Assembly: GCA_023375785.1 (NCBI GenBank)
Contig: SZWC01001162.1
Location: 82,771-111,343, forward strand
Length of the DNA: 28,573 nt
Source: Penium margaritaceum
Taxonomy: Eukaryota; Streptophyta; Zygnematophyceae; Desmidiales; Peniaceae
Reading direction: 5' to 3'
Below are positions 10,048 through 18,942 of the stretch, in pieces. Numbering within the stretch: the first letter of the stretch is position 1; each line of letters opens with the position of its first letter. Below the pieces are notes generated by a model. The model was not told the origin of the DNA and ran no database searches. It saw nothing but the letters and a program-made list of their open reading frames with translations. The translations under genes and the position numbers were made by a program.

Positions 10048-10261
10048 TATGTCTGGAGTACCCACACTCTAGTGCATTGTGCCAAGAATTCTGCATTATC
10101 ATGTATGGAGTGCCCACAATCATGTCTACAATACGCACACTCCAGTACATTGTGCCAAGAATTCTGCATAATCATGTCTGGAGTACCCACACTCTAGTAC
10201 ATTGTGCCAAGAATTTTGCATAATCATGTATGGAGTACCCACAATCATGTCCGGAGTACCC
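10048..10261 (+). repeat. Tandem array with 52/21-bp register (unit A, downstream array)
   Basis: Anchors of the form CATGTaTGGAGTaCCCAC start at 10048, 10100, 10121, 10173, 10225 and 10246. The spacings are 52, 21, 52, 52 and 21 bp. The 52-bp step is a 21-bp anchor module plus a 31-bp module containing ACATTGTGCCAAGAATT (also seen at 10081, 10154 and 10207). Monomers differ by substitutions only. The reverse complement of the anchor (CCATACATG) matches the anchor region of the 32-bp array in unit B. Dyad sequences such as GGAGTA...TACTCC continue to about 10350. Confidence 0.8.
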
Positions 10262-10668
10262 AGCCACCACAAACTGGCCTGGGGGCATGCAGCACACATA
10301 CTCGAGTACTCCACACATTTAGGCATGGAGTACACATACTCTAGTACTCCATGTTGTTATGTGAGCTGTTTCCGTCCGTTTGTACAGCTTACTGTGACCA
10401 CTCGGCTGTGTCCATGCTCGTGCAAATCCCTAATGCAGACCCAGCTGGCGCCGGAGCACTGATGGTCGGTGGATTCACCCGCCAGAAGCCACCAGGCGGC
10501 TGCCATGACGTCCCGAGTGCTTGCTGGGGTACTCTGCAGTTTTTCTGCAGACGCTAGAGTTTTCTCAGTGGACACGCTCTTGATGCCGATTTGCATTGTC
10601 CTTCCACAGATTGATGCCGGACTTGTGCGTGTGACCAGTCATAGCGTCCGGCTCGAGATTATGCACGT

Positions 10669-10833
10669 CTAGGTTCAGTCGGCGCAACATTCTGACATGT
10701 GTGCGCAGAGTTACGGCCAAAACAATGGTTTTGGGCCGGTTTTAGGACAGCTCTTGGACCGCCGCGTGCGACACCCGCTGTGCGCCGCGGCAGGTATTTA
10801 TGCCATGGACCTGTCATTTGTTATCTCTCTCTG
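10669..10833 (+). promoter_or_regulatory. LTR promoter core, TATA-like box at 10795-10802
   Basis: This is the counterpart of 293-457 at about 94% identity, with TATTTATG at 10795-10802 and again at 11050-11057 in the assembly duplicate. CTCTCTCTGC follows about 30 bp downstream. It is inferred to be the U3 promoter driving the element's genomic RNA. Confidence 0.5.
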
Positions 10834-11240
10834 CAAATGCTTATGAAGCATTCAGACACTTTGCCTTGTGTCCCCTAGCCAAACCCTTGCCGTTACGTGC
10901 ACGACTTGTGACTGTCGTCACCGTCTGATTAGGCACTGACGCCTGGTCAACGGGAGTGTGGCTAGGAAGCTTCTATGCATCTTCTNTGGGCCGGTTTTAG
11001 GACAGCTCTTGGACCGCCGCGTGCGACACCCGCTGTGCGCCGCGGCAGGTATTTATGCCATGGACCTATCATTTGTTATCTCTCTCTGCAAATGCTTATG
11101 AAGCATTCAGACACTTTGCCTTCTGTCCCCTAGTCAAACCCTTGCCGTTACGTGCATGACTTGTGACTGTCGTCACCGTCTGATTAGGCACTGACGCCTG
11201 GTCAACGGGAGTGTGGCTAGGAAGCTTCTATGCATCTTCT
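10732..11240. other. 254-bp tandem duplicate around a single N (probable assembly artefact)
   Basis: 10732-10985 and 10987-11240 are the same 254-bp LTR segment with about four substitutions (for example GACCTGTC/GACCTATC and GTGCACGAC/GTGCATGAC). They are separated by one N at 10986. A one-base gap between matching ends is typical of two contigs that overlap but were not merged. The mismatches suggest different alleles or different repeat copies. Confidence 0.85.
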
Positions 11241-11242
11241 TA

Positions 11243-11254
11243 TGGTATCAGCGC
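11243..11254 (+). promoter_or_regulatory. Primer-binding site (initiator tRNA-Met type)
   Basis: TGGTATCAGCGC matches the classical plant copia primer site TGGTATCAGAGC at 11 of 12 positions. It would pair with the 3' end of initiator methionine tRNA to prime minus-strand synthesis. It sits directly after the LTR, which fixes the element's orientation. Confidence 0.85.
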
Positions 11255-12192
11255 AACAAGCCAGAGCTTGTTGTGCTGCACAGCAGAGATGGAGCAATCG
11301 CAGCAGCGGCAACAGCACACAGCAGCAGCGACAGGTCCTGGGAGGACCCACCAACCTGCGCCATTGCAAGGCGTAGGCCGCAACACCTACGTGACGGAGG
11401 AGTCGTGCAGGAGGGGTGCAGCAGTGTAGCAGCACGCCAGCGCAGCAGCGCCATAGCAGCTGTCCAGCAGTGCAGCAACAGTGCTGGCAATTTTGACCAC
11501 AGCAGCAGCAGCAACATCGGCGGCGGCATCCAAAACATCAGCAACAGTAGCCGCCAAAGTGGCTTGAGGCCGTTGCCTTCAAGCTCGATGGCAGCAGCAG
11601 CAGCAGCAACAACAGCAGCGTGCGCCACCGCTGCCCCTGTCCGTGCAACTTCCTAGAAGCCGCACGGACGTGGAGGAGCCGCAGACAAAAATCGCGTTAG
11701 CCACCACTTCCCCGTCGGCACGAGCTTGCCCTGGCTTCAAACGAATGCCGTTTTCAGCGTTTGAGGGTGCGTTGGAAAGCTCTTCTCTCAAGCTCTCCAG
11801 AGCTACTATTCACGCTCAGTTTCGTGCTCTGTCGCCACCAGCAAAGACTGGAGTGCAACGCAGATTTGTTTTTTGCTGAAAGTCGGGCAAAACAGGGAAA
11901 AGTGACGTTTTGCCACTTTTTCCAACATTTTGCGACCGACAATTTCACCACCATGTTCAGCACATTCAGGAGCCTCTGCGGTCCAAATTTCGCTTGATTT
12001 GGACAACCTTGAATTTTTAGTGCTGAAATTTTTAAATTTCAGCACTTCGCCAAATTCCTGGCCGTCAGCACCATACTTAGCCAAATTTTTGGCCGGACAG
12101 TCAAAAATTGCCAGCATCTCAAATTCTGGAGAAACACTGTCAGTTTCTTGTTTGGAGCATTTTCGACGCTCGGCCCCATACTGAGCACCGCG
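11255..12192 (+). other. Copia 1 untranslated leader, CAG-rich
   Basis: About 940 bp lie between the primer site and the gag ATG. The first 400 bp are rich in CAG/GCA triplets (11285-11630) and give fortuitous Gln/Ser/Ala frames. Later the leader holds a perfect 13-bp-arm palindrome (12019-12046). It also holds a 20-bp direct repeat at 12045 and 12076, 31 bp apart, containing GCCAAATT and TGGCCG. Packaging or dimerisation signals would be expected here; none is proven. Confidence 0.5.
12019..12046 (+). other. Perfect palindrome, 13-bp arms, 2-bp loop
   Basis: AGTGCTGAAATTT (12019-12031) and AAATTTCAGCACT (12034-12046) are exact reverse complements separated by TT. The palindrome lies 147 bp before the gag start. 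In RNA it would form a stable stem; in DNA it could extrude as a cruciform. Confidence 0.85.
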
Positions 12193-13595
12193 ATGGCGCC
12201 GGTCCGTGACAAGGACAAAGGACCCGCTGATCCCTCTTCCTCCTCTTCGGGCGTTGTGAGCCCGCGGTCGCAGTCCCGCATGATCGATGAGCTTCGTCGG
12301 TCGCAGGATGAGATGCGCCAGCAACACCAGAGGCAGTCCGACGCGTTGCAGGAGATCACGGAGTTACTGCGGGGTCGTTCGATGGCTTCACAGCAGCCAC
12401 CTGGAGAGTCTACTGGAGCTGCACCATCCGCTCAGCAGTCTACACCCTACACAGTGCGGCGGTCTCAGCATCGGCCATCACAGGTGGACACCTGGGACGA
12501 GGAGGAGATCGAGGATGACTCACGCGAGCACGAGATTCGTGTGCTTGAGGAGCGCATCCGTGAGTTACGTTTGGGATCACAGCCTCCCACTCCACCACCT
12601 TCTCGCCGTCAGGATCAGACACGTCGTTCAGCAGCGTTTACCTTTGGTGGTGTTTCCCTCACTGGTGGACTCCCCATACCCCGCCCACCATCTCCTGAGC
12701 CTGAGGTCGCCCTCCCCACGGAGCGGCGACCGAAGGACTTTGAGACACCTCCACCCTGTTGCGATAGTGACGAGGGCTTCGATTGCTGGGAGACCCTGTT
12801 TCAGGTGTGGGCCGATTCTGAGGGTGTCTGGCCGTACTACCACAGCCAATACCAGACCCGCAACGCTCACCAGGCCCAGACAGCAGCGAGAGCGATGCGG
12901 GGTCTCCTCTACGCCATGCCACGGGAGACTGTGATCGACTTCCGTCCTTTCCTCGATCAGACCGGGATCGGGATTGGAGCAAATCCGCGTCAAGGCTGGG
13001 AGCTGGCCCTGACACTTCTCGCTGCGGAGACCCATGCCACAAGGGCGGCCCGACTAGTGAGTTTCACTCCCTCCGCCAGGGCCCCACAGAGCTCGCAACT
13101 GACTACTGGAGGCACGCGATGCGCCTTTACACGCGCCTTGGGACCGGTGGCGGGACACAATTGTGGGCGCTCGACACCATCATGATGGGAGCGCATTTGG
13201 ACCACATGAAGCTCTTTACGAGCTTCGATCGTGTGGCTCTCTCTGAGCTGTCAGAGTCACTACAGCTGCTTCCTTGGGCCCATCGCTACTTCATCCAGGC
13301 CACATCGGCTCATGAGGCTGCCGTCGCTCATCAGCAGAGTCCACTGGTTGCAATAGTGACTGCGACACCTCTTACGCCTCAGTCCCTGCTCACCAGTCCC
13401 ACCTCGACCGCCTCCTCCTCCTCCTCCTCCTCTACTCCGAGCGGCCACACTCAGGGCGTTGCAGCGGCCGCATAGGGAAAGAAGGGGAAGAAGCGACGCG
13501 GAAAGGGACAGCAGCAGTAGCAGCCGGCGAGTAGTGGCAGTGGACGTTCTGTCCACTGCTACAATTGTGGAGGCGCTCACCGCTACACAGAGTGT
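12193..13595 (+). pseudogene. gag: Copia 1 gag (capsid and nucleocapsid), broken
   Basis: Gag starts at ATG 12193 (MAPVRDKDKG). A Ser-rich N-terminus is followed by a charged, Gln-rich stretch likely to form a coiled coil (IDELRRSQDEMRQQHQRQ). The capsid-like region starts at WETLFQVWADSEG. Near 13050-13075 a one-base shift moves the frame; the continuation reads ELATDYWRHAMRLYTRLG. Two TAG stops (13473-13475 and 13518-13520) flank a Lys/Arg-rich linker. The nucleocapsid zinc knuckle follows at 13557-13595 (CYNCGGAHRYTEC). It is C-x2-C-x3-H-x4-C, one residue shorter than the usual CCHC spacing. Gag would form the virus-like particle and bind element RNA. With a frameshift and two stops it cannot be made whole. 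Confidence 0.8.
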
Positions 13596-16500
13596 GAGCA
13601 GCCACTTGACTGGACTCGGATCATGCGCGGCCTCCAGGCGGCGCACGCACAGCGGACTTCCTCGAGCGACACACGGACTGGGCGTGCCGCGACCACGAGT
13701 GCTGCAGACGCACCCGTTTCATCAGGCGGCAGCAGTGAGGTGGACCCTCGGGATCGCACGATCGCAGAGCTTCGTCAGCTGCTGGCGCTTCGTACTCAGG
13801 GAGGTGTGAGTGTGTTGTCACAACCGAGTGGTCCCGACACAACTTGTCTTACTATGTCTGTTGCTTGTGATGATGCTTGTGGTGGAGCTATGGTGGATTG
13901 CGATGAGGATGGACCTGACAGTATCGACTGGCTTGCCGAGTCACAGATCCGTGTTGTCCGTCGTTGTCCCGAGTCCTCTGCTGAGCGCCGAGCAGAGGCA
14001 GAGTGTTCTGTGGCACGTTGCTCAGTGTCGACGACTGGTCGTGAGCCGAGTGGCACGTGGATTATTAACTCTGGGGCCACTCATCACATGACCTGTCGTC
14101 GCAGTGACTTCGTTGTGCTGGGTCTCGTTGCGTCTGTTCGGTCTGTTTGAACAGGGTCTGGTCAGTCGTTGCCTGTACAGTGAGTTGGGGTTGTGCGGTT
14201 CGATGGTCCATCTGACCCCTTGTACATTTCTGATGTGCTCTTTGTCCCTGCTCTTGAGCTCAGCCTGCTCTCTGTTCGTGCATGCACCAGGATGGGCCTC
14301 ACTGTTGAGCACTCTGCCGAGTGTGCCACAGTGACTGCTCTTGACACACGTGCAGTTGTGCTCCGTGCCTCTATTGTTGATGACCTGTATCGTGTGTCTC
14401 ATTGCACTCCCTTTGCTTCTCCTTCCCCTCCCCCTTTTGCGCGAGTGTTTGTCACTGGTGTTCTCTCCCCGGAACACAAGCGCTTGTTACACCGTCGCCT
14501 CTGCCATGTGAGCTCGGACACTGTGTCCAAGCTCATTTGTAGTTAGCTAGCCCTTGATCTTGACGCAGCTTCTTTTGAGAAGCCGCCCAAGACCAACTGT
14601 CTTTTTTGCGCCCAGGGTAAGATGCATCGCTGCTCTTACCCTGAATCCTCCTACCGGGCATTGCGTCCACTTGAGTTGGTTCACTCGGACCTTCTCGGCC
14701 CTCTCCCAGTCGAGTCCCTCTCTGATTGGGGTCGATACGTTCTCACCCTGACAGATGACTTCACGCGGATGCGGTGGGTCTATAGCCTGCGCCACAAGAG
14801 CGATGCCGCATTGGCAGTCCGCCTGTGGCTTGTGATGGCTGAGCATCAGTCTCGTCCCTCTCTGCACACATTCCGTTCAGATCGTGGTGGCGAGTTCTTG
14901 GGCGAGATGGATGCGTACTTTGCCGAGCACGGTATCTTTCACCAGCTCTCTGCCCCTACTACACCACCGCAGAACGGTGTGTCTGAGCGTTGGAACCGCA
15001 CCATGGAGGATACGGTTCGCGCTATGCGGTCTGAGTGCGGTCTACCGGAGTCCTTTGCCTTTGAGGGCTTCTCTTACATGACGTGGGTCTGGAACCGCTT
15101 GTCGCATGGTTCGCTTCCAGACCATGTCACGCCGTATGAGCTGTGGTTCGGCCATCGCGCTGATCTCCATCTTGCTTGCGTTTGGGGGTCTCTCGCTTGT
15201 GTTTGGTACACCGAGGACCAGCAGGGTTCTAAGGTCTCACCTCGGGGACGCATGTGTGCCTTCCTCGGCATGTCCCCCCGGTTGAAGGCCTGGCGGTTTT
15301 GGGACCCTGCTCGCCATCGCATTGTTGAGTCTCGAGATGCTCTCTTCTTTGAGACTCTCACCTACTGCGACCTCTCCAGCATTCTATCGCTGGCCGTCGA
15401 CCACGTTCCTACCAATGTGGCTTCTCGGCGTATGGGGGAGACTAGTCCTGCGGATGGGTCCGGCCGGGCTTCCTCAGCTGCTGACCGGTCTCCGGCTGCT
15501 GACGATCCGGCCATCGTGGCTGTGGGTCCAGTAGCCTCATCCATACCGTCCGACACACCCGATCTTGTGCCACTACCTTGTTCCATACCGGATCCCGTGT
15601 GGGCTCCAGTTCCCTTTGACACACCTGATCCCGTACGAGCGTCAGTTCCCTCTGGCACACCTGACCCTGTGTCAGTGTCAGACCCTTCTGGCACACCCGA
15701 TCCCGTACTGGTGCCAGTGCCGGTCCCCTCTGGTACAACTGACCCCTTACCAGTGTCAGTCCCCTCTGTCACATCCACTCCTGTGCATCCACCCATGCCT
15801 CCTACGACTCTGGCACAGCAGCCTTCCCCACAGCCTGAGGCGAGCGCTGCGTCGAGGTACTCCCGCGAGCTTGGCAACCGCCTGCGACCATTGCCCTCTA
15901 GAGCTCAGCGGACTGCTGACCCTGTGCCCAGAGGACCGACTCGTAGTGTTCAGAGTGGCGAGCCCGGCACGAAGGCCCTTGGCCTGAGTGTCCAGGCAGA
16001 CTACACCGAGATTCACCCAGCATGTCATGTCGGCCACAAGTTGGTCTCTCGAGAGTTCTTGGTCGCTTGCGACGCCGCAGCCGACCTTGTCACGGTCAGA
16101 CCGAGTCCGGAGGCGTGTGTCTTAGCCACCCGGAGCGCTCCCTCGACGATGCCTGATCCAGGCACATTGAAGGAGGTACTCTCAGCTCACGATGCGGACA
16201 TGTGGCATGCTACTTGTGAGGATGAGCTGAGAGCCATCCGTGAGCACGGTGTCTATGAGCTTGTCGACCTCCCGCCTGGGCGGAGGGCTGTACAGGCCAA
16301 GTGTGTCTTTCGCAAGAAGGTGAAGCCTGATGGCACACTGGATCGCTACAAGGCTCGCTTGACGGCCAAGGGGTTCTCGCAGGTTGAGGGAGTGGATTTT
16401 ACTGACACCTTTGCACCGGTTGGCCGCATGACCACGACTCGTGCTCTTTTCGGGGTTGTTGCTCACCACGACTGGGAGCTGTACCAGATGGACGTGAACA

Positions 16501-16620
16501 ATGCGTTCCTTCAAGGCACCTTAGAGGAGGAGATCTACATGGTCGAACCACCTGGGTTCGAGGTCGGTGACAAGGTCTGGCGCTTGCGCAAGGCCTTGTA
16601 CGGCCTGAAAAAGTCACCCA
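13596..16620 (+). pseudogene. pol: Copia 1 pol: protease, integrase, truncated reverse transcriptase
   Basis: All parts lie in one frame, broken by stops at 14148-14150, 14181-14183 and 14544-14546. The protease motif reads WIINSGATHHM, with catalytic Asp replaced by Asn (codon 14067-14069). The integrase zinc-binding part spans roughly 14490-14620 (HRRLCHVSSD, then CLFC). The integrase core keeps its DDE triad: Asp in HSDLLGP (14688), Asp in SDRGGEF (14880) and Glu in GVSERWNR (14985). A Pro/Ser/Thr-rich linker with repeated SGTPDPV-like units covers about 15540-15790. Reverse transcriptase begins near 16200 and contains MDVNNAFLQGTLEEEIYMVE and KALYGLKKSPR. It stops at 16620 before the YVDD catalytic motif. 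From 14622 the frame is open for 764 codons, running into the MULE segment. Confidence 0.9.
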
Positions 16621-16900
16621 GGAAGACCAAGGATTGTTCGTGCGGGCATTGGCGGGAGTATGGGGTGCCGTGCCCGCATGCGTGCAGCCTACTATTGGAG
16701 AACGCGTTCAACCCGGTCGCGTACGTTGACCTCGGCTACCTGAACCTGAGCTACAAGCGGACCTACAACGCCCCCTTCCCACTGCCAAAGGTGCGCCAGG
16801 TCAAGCCTGCAAAGCCCAAGTGGACGCAGCCACGCCCAAGTCGCGGGAGCAGGAGGCCAGCCACCGTGCACCTGGACAGGTACGCCAAGATGAAGAAACG

Positions 16901-16930
16901 ACGCATCTGTGCATGACGCATCTGTGCATG
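16901..16930 (+). repeat. 15-bp tandem duplication creating a stop codon
   Basis: ACGCATCTGTGCATG occurs twice without gap (16901-16915 and 16916-16930). The length is a multiple of three, but the junction codon becomes TGA (16914-16916). With a single copy the frame would read straight into the zinc knuckle. Confidence 0.9.
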
Positions 16931-17384
16931 CTGTGGGAAGCAGGGGCATGTCCGGCGGACATGCCCTAACATGGAGGCCCCAAGCCCCGAGGGGATGGCA
17001 GCAGCACGCGTCTCCGAGCTAGACGCTGAGAGACGCATGCGGGCCTCCTGTAGGAGAAACATTGACGCCATGGGATACTGAGGGGATGAAGCTGAAGAAC
17101 CACCCCCTGCCGGAGAGGAGGCAGGGTCAGAGGAGGAGGTGGAGGAGGAGGAGGAGGAGACTCCCATGAAGAGGGGGAGGACGATGAGGAGGGGGGGGAA
17201 GAGGAAGAGGCGGATTGGGAGGGGGGAGAGGAAGAGGAGGAGGGGGGGGGATGGGGGGTAGGAGGTCGTCGACCCTGTCTCTGTGTCCAGTGACAAAGAA
17301 GGCGTACCCCACCATGAAGCCGAGGATCGTAAGGAGGCATGGATGGCATTCCATGCTAAAGTTGACAGCATCAACCGCTCCTTG

Positions 17385-17492
17385 GTGAGTGTGGGTGAGC
17401 TTGTTCTTTCTGCCATTTCTTCATTTCAAGACTTACTTGGACATCATTTAGGAATTTTGACTCTGTGTTCATTCCTTGTGTGTGCTTTGCAG
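17385..17492 (+). other. Probable intron near the MULE 3' end
   Basis: The donor GTGAGT follows TTG at 17384. The acceptor TTTGCAG ends at 17492 after a T-rich stretch. The intron is 108 bp and phase 0. The exon after it would add one codon (AGA) and then stop (TGA). The splice-site match is good; use is inferred. Confidence 0.45.
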
Positions 17493-17498
17493 AGATGA

Positions 17499-17927
17499 AC
17501 AATGTCCACTTGAAGAAGAGGAGGTGCATGCCAGATTACATGTGGCCCGTGATTGCACTGCTGTAGTGGAGTAGGTTTCAGTTGTGGTGTACGTGGAATT
17601 GTAGCCGTGAGCAACTCCATTTGATAAAGCATTTTAATGACAAATGCATGCGGTCCTGTACTCCTCCCTCCCCATGTTGAAAAGACCCCATAAACTCTCC
17701 TCACTTGGGATAACACACAAGCACTAATAACAAATATGATTTGTGCGTTCTCCATTTATTCATGTGTTGTAATCCACAATTGCAGTTCTGTTGAAATTGC
17801 AATGAACACTGGTGTGCTCAAATAATTTCTAACTGGATGCTCCACTGAGAGTAACCTAGTGTACATATGGACTCTTCACACCTTCTTATCATTCTCTTTG
17901 CGCCAATAGTTTGAAGGAATCAGAAAC
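17499..17927. other. Gene-free flank downstream of the MULE fragment
   Basis: A+T-richer sequence without a recognisable frame or repeat. It may be 3' flank of the MULE. No clear terminal inverted repeat was found by eye. Confidence 0.3.
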
Positions 17928-18227
17928 ATGACTTCTTGTGACCAAAACAACTTCACTATCATCTTCCTCATGGGAGTTGGTGCAACATTGGTGTGTCAGA
18001 AGCTGTTCTCCTACTTGTGGCCGCCAACAAGAACAAGATACATAGGCATGTGCCATTGTACAACTACACACAATGATGCATGTCAATTGGATGCCTTCAC
18101 TACTGTAGTAGAGGCAAAGGACAAACATGGGGAAGATGTCTTGTACGAGGGAGGAGACGAAAACATCGACTCTGTCCATGTCGATGAGGACATATTCTAT
18201 GATGCACTGGGATGTCAAGGACGCTAG
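17928..18227 (+). CDS. Small ORF with hydrophobic N-terminus and acidic C-terminus, unknown
   Basis: 99 codons from ATG 17928 (context AAACATGA) to TAG at 18225-18227. Residues ~8-30 (NFTIIFLMGVGATLVC) are hydrophobic enough for a membrane segment. Residues ~60-95 are Asp/Glu-rich (DVLYEGGDENIDSVHVDED). I recognise no family. Length alone does not separate it from chance, and the flanks are repeats. The clear split into hydrophobic and acidic parts is the only hint that it was once coding. Confidence 0.2.
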   Translation: MTSCDQNNFTIIFLMGVGATLVCQKLFSYLWPPTRTRYIGMCHCTTTHNDACQLDAFTTVVEAKDKHGEDVLYEGGDENIDSVHVDEDIFYDALGCQGR

Positions 18228-18366
18228 GGATGTGGATGCGACTTGTGCCAGTGGCTATGGCTGTGCAGTGTACTGGATCCAAAGTGGTTAGATCCAGAGT
18301 GGATTGGGTAGTTCTTCCTACATTATTACTTGCATGCCCAAAATTGTCAATGAAAGCGTTCAACTA

Positions 18367-18942
18367 TGCCCATACTTGGGCCGTGAACATTGCTTCCATG
18401 CCCAGACTATGCACATGAATAAGACTGTGGTGCCCATAGTGGTCCAAGAAAATATACTGAAGTGCCCATACATGTCAATGTCATATTACTTTTGTGCCCG
18501 GTAATGCGACGAACATAAACACAACATGTCCTTTTTTTGCAGACAAATAATTCCCGGTTACCCAGAGTTGTGCAATGAATAGATCCAGGATGCCCATACA
18601 TGTCACTGAAATAATACTCGCATACCCTGAAATGATAATGCAATGAACCTGGGCAGCCCATATATGTCACTGACATAATACTCACATACCCATGATTATG
18701 AATGAAGTAAACCTCTGAAGCCCGTACTTGTCACTGACATGTTACTCGCATACCCTGAATTGTGAACGGAAGAAACCTCGGATGGCCATTTGTGTTACTG
18801 AGAAAACACTCTCATACCCAGAATTGTCAGACAAGTAAACCTCGGATGCCCATACTTCTGAGTTGAATAATTCTCGCATACCCTGGATTGTCATTGCAAT
18901 AAAACTCGGATGCCTGTAATTTCATCAACGAATGGCCGCTAC
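18367..18942 (+). repeat. 32-bp phase-locked tandem array, 18 anchors (unit B)
   Basis: A TGCCC/TACCC-type anchor starts at 18367 and at every 32nd base through 18911: 18399, 18431, 18463, 18495, 18527, 18559, 18591, 18623 and so on, with no net indel. From 18591 the units alternate between a TGCCCATACATGTCACTG type and a TACCCTGAATTGT type, giving a 64-bp dimer. Monomers are otherwise strongly diverged. A less regular unit precedes at 18337. The array abuts the short ORF of unit B. Confidence 0.85.

Larger units (their letters stand above)
10352..11242 (+). repeat. 5' LTR of copia element 1 (length inflated by assembly duplicate)
   Basis: Homologous to 1-613 and followed immediately by the primer-binding site. 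It probably starts at TGTTG (10352), directly after the unit A arrays. The right border lies at or just before 11242; the terminal CA is not at the expected place (GCA ends at 11234), so the border is uncertain by about 8 bp. The real length without the duplicated 254 bp would be near 640 bp. Confidence 0.7.
10352..16620 (+). mobile_element. Degenerate Ty1/copia LTR retrotransposon, 3' truncated
   Basis: The order is LTR, tRNA-iMet primer site, ~940-bp leader, gag, protease, integrase, then reverse transcriptase, which is the copia gene order (integrase before RT). The element is cut off inside RT at about 16620. The YVDD half of RT, RNase H, polypurine tract and 3' LTR are missing, and a MULE transposase end follows. 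At least five in-frame stops and one frameshift make it non-autonomous. A duplicate around the N at 10986 inflates the LTR by about 255 bp. The candidate LTR start is TGTTG at 10352. Confidence 0.85.
16621..17498 (+). pseudogene. C-terminal end of a MULE transposase (SWIM finger, zinc knuckle, acidic tail)
   Basis: The segment begins within the same frame as the copia RT. CSCGHWREYGVPCPH (from 16635) is a SWIM zinc finger, CxC-x9-CxH, typical of MuDR/FAR1-type transposases. A Lys/Pro-rich linker (KVRQVKPAKPKWTQP) leads to a CCHC knuckle, CACCGKQGHVRRTC (16923-16964). A 15-bp duplication places TGA (16914-16916) just before it. Further stops follow (17080-17082 and one near 17260), with a Glu/Lys/Arg-rich low-complexity tail. 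The 3' end matches an intron at 17385-17492 followed by a stop at 17496-17498. The DNA-binding and DDE domains are absent. The same domain order occurs at 22560-23396, which supports the assignment. Confidence 0.75.

Noticed and set aside
11213..11656. Gln/Ser/Ala-rich open frame after the primer site
   Set aside because: It starts inside the LTR and follows CAG repeats in the leader; gag homology begins only at 12193.
15362..15877. Minus-strand Gly/Thr-rich repeat protein
   Set aside because: It is the antisense of the Pro-rich linker (SGTPDPV-like repeats) in copia 1 pol.
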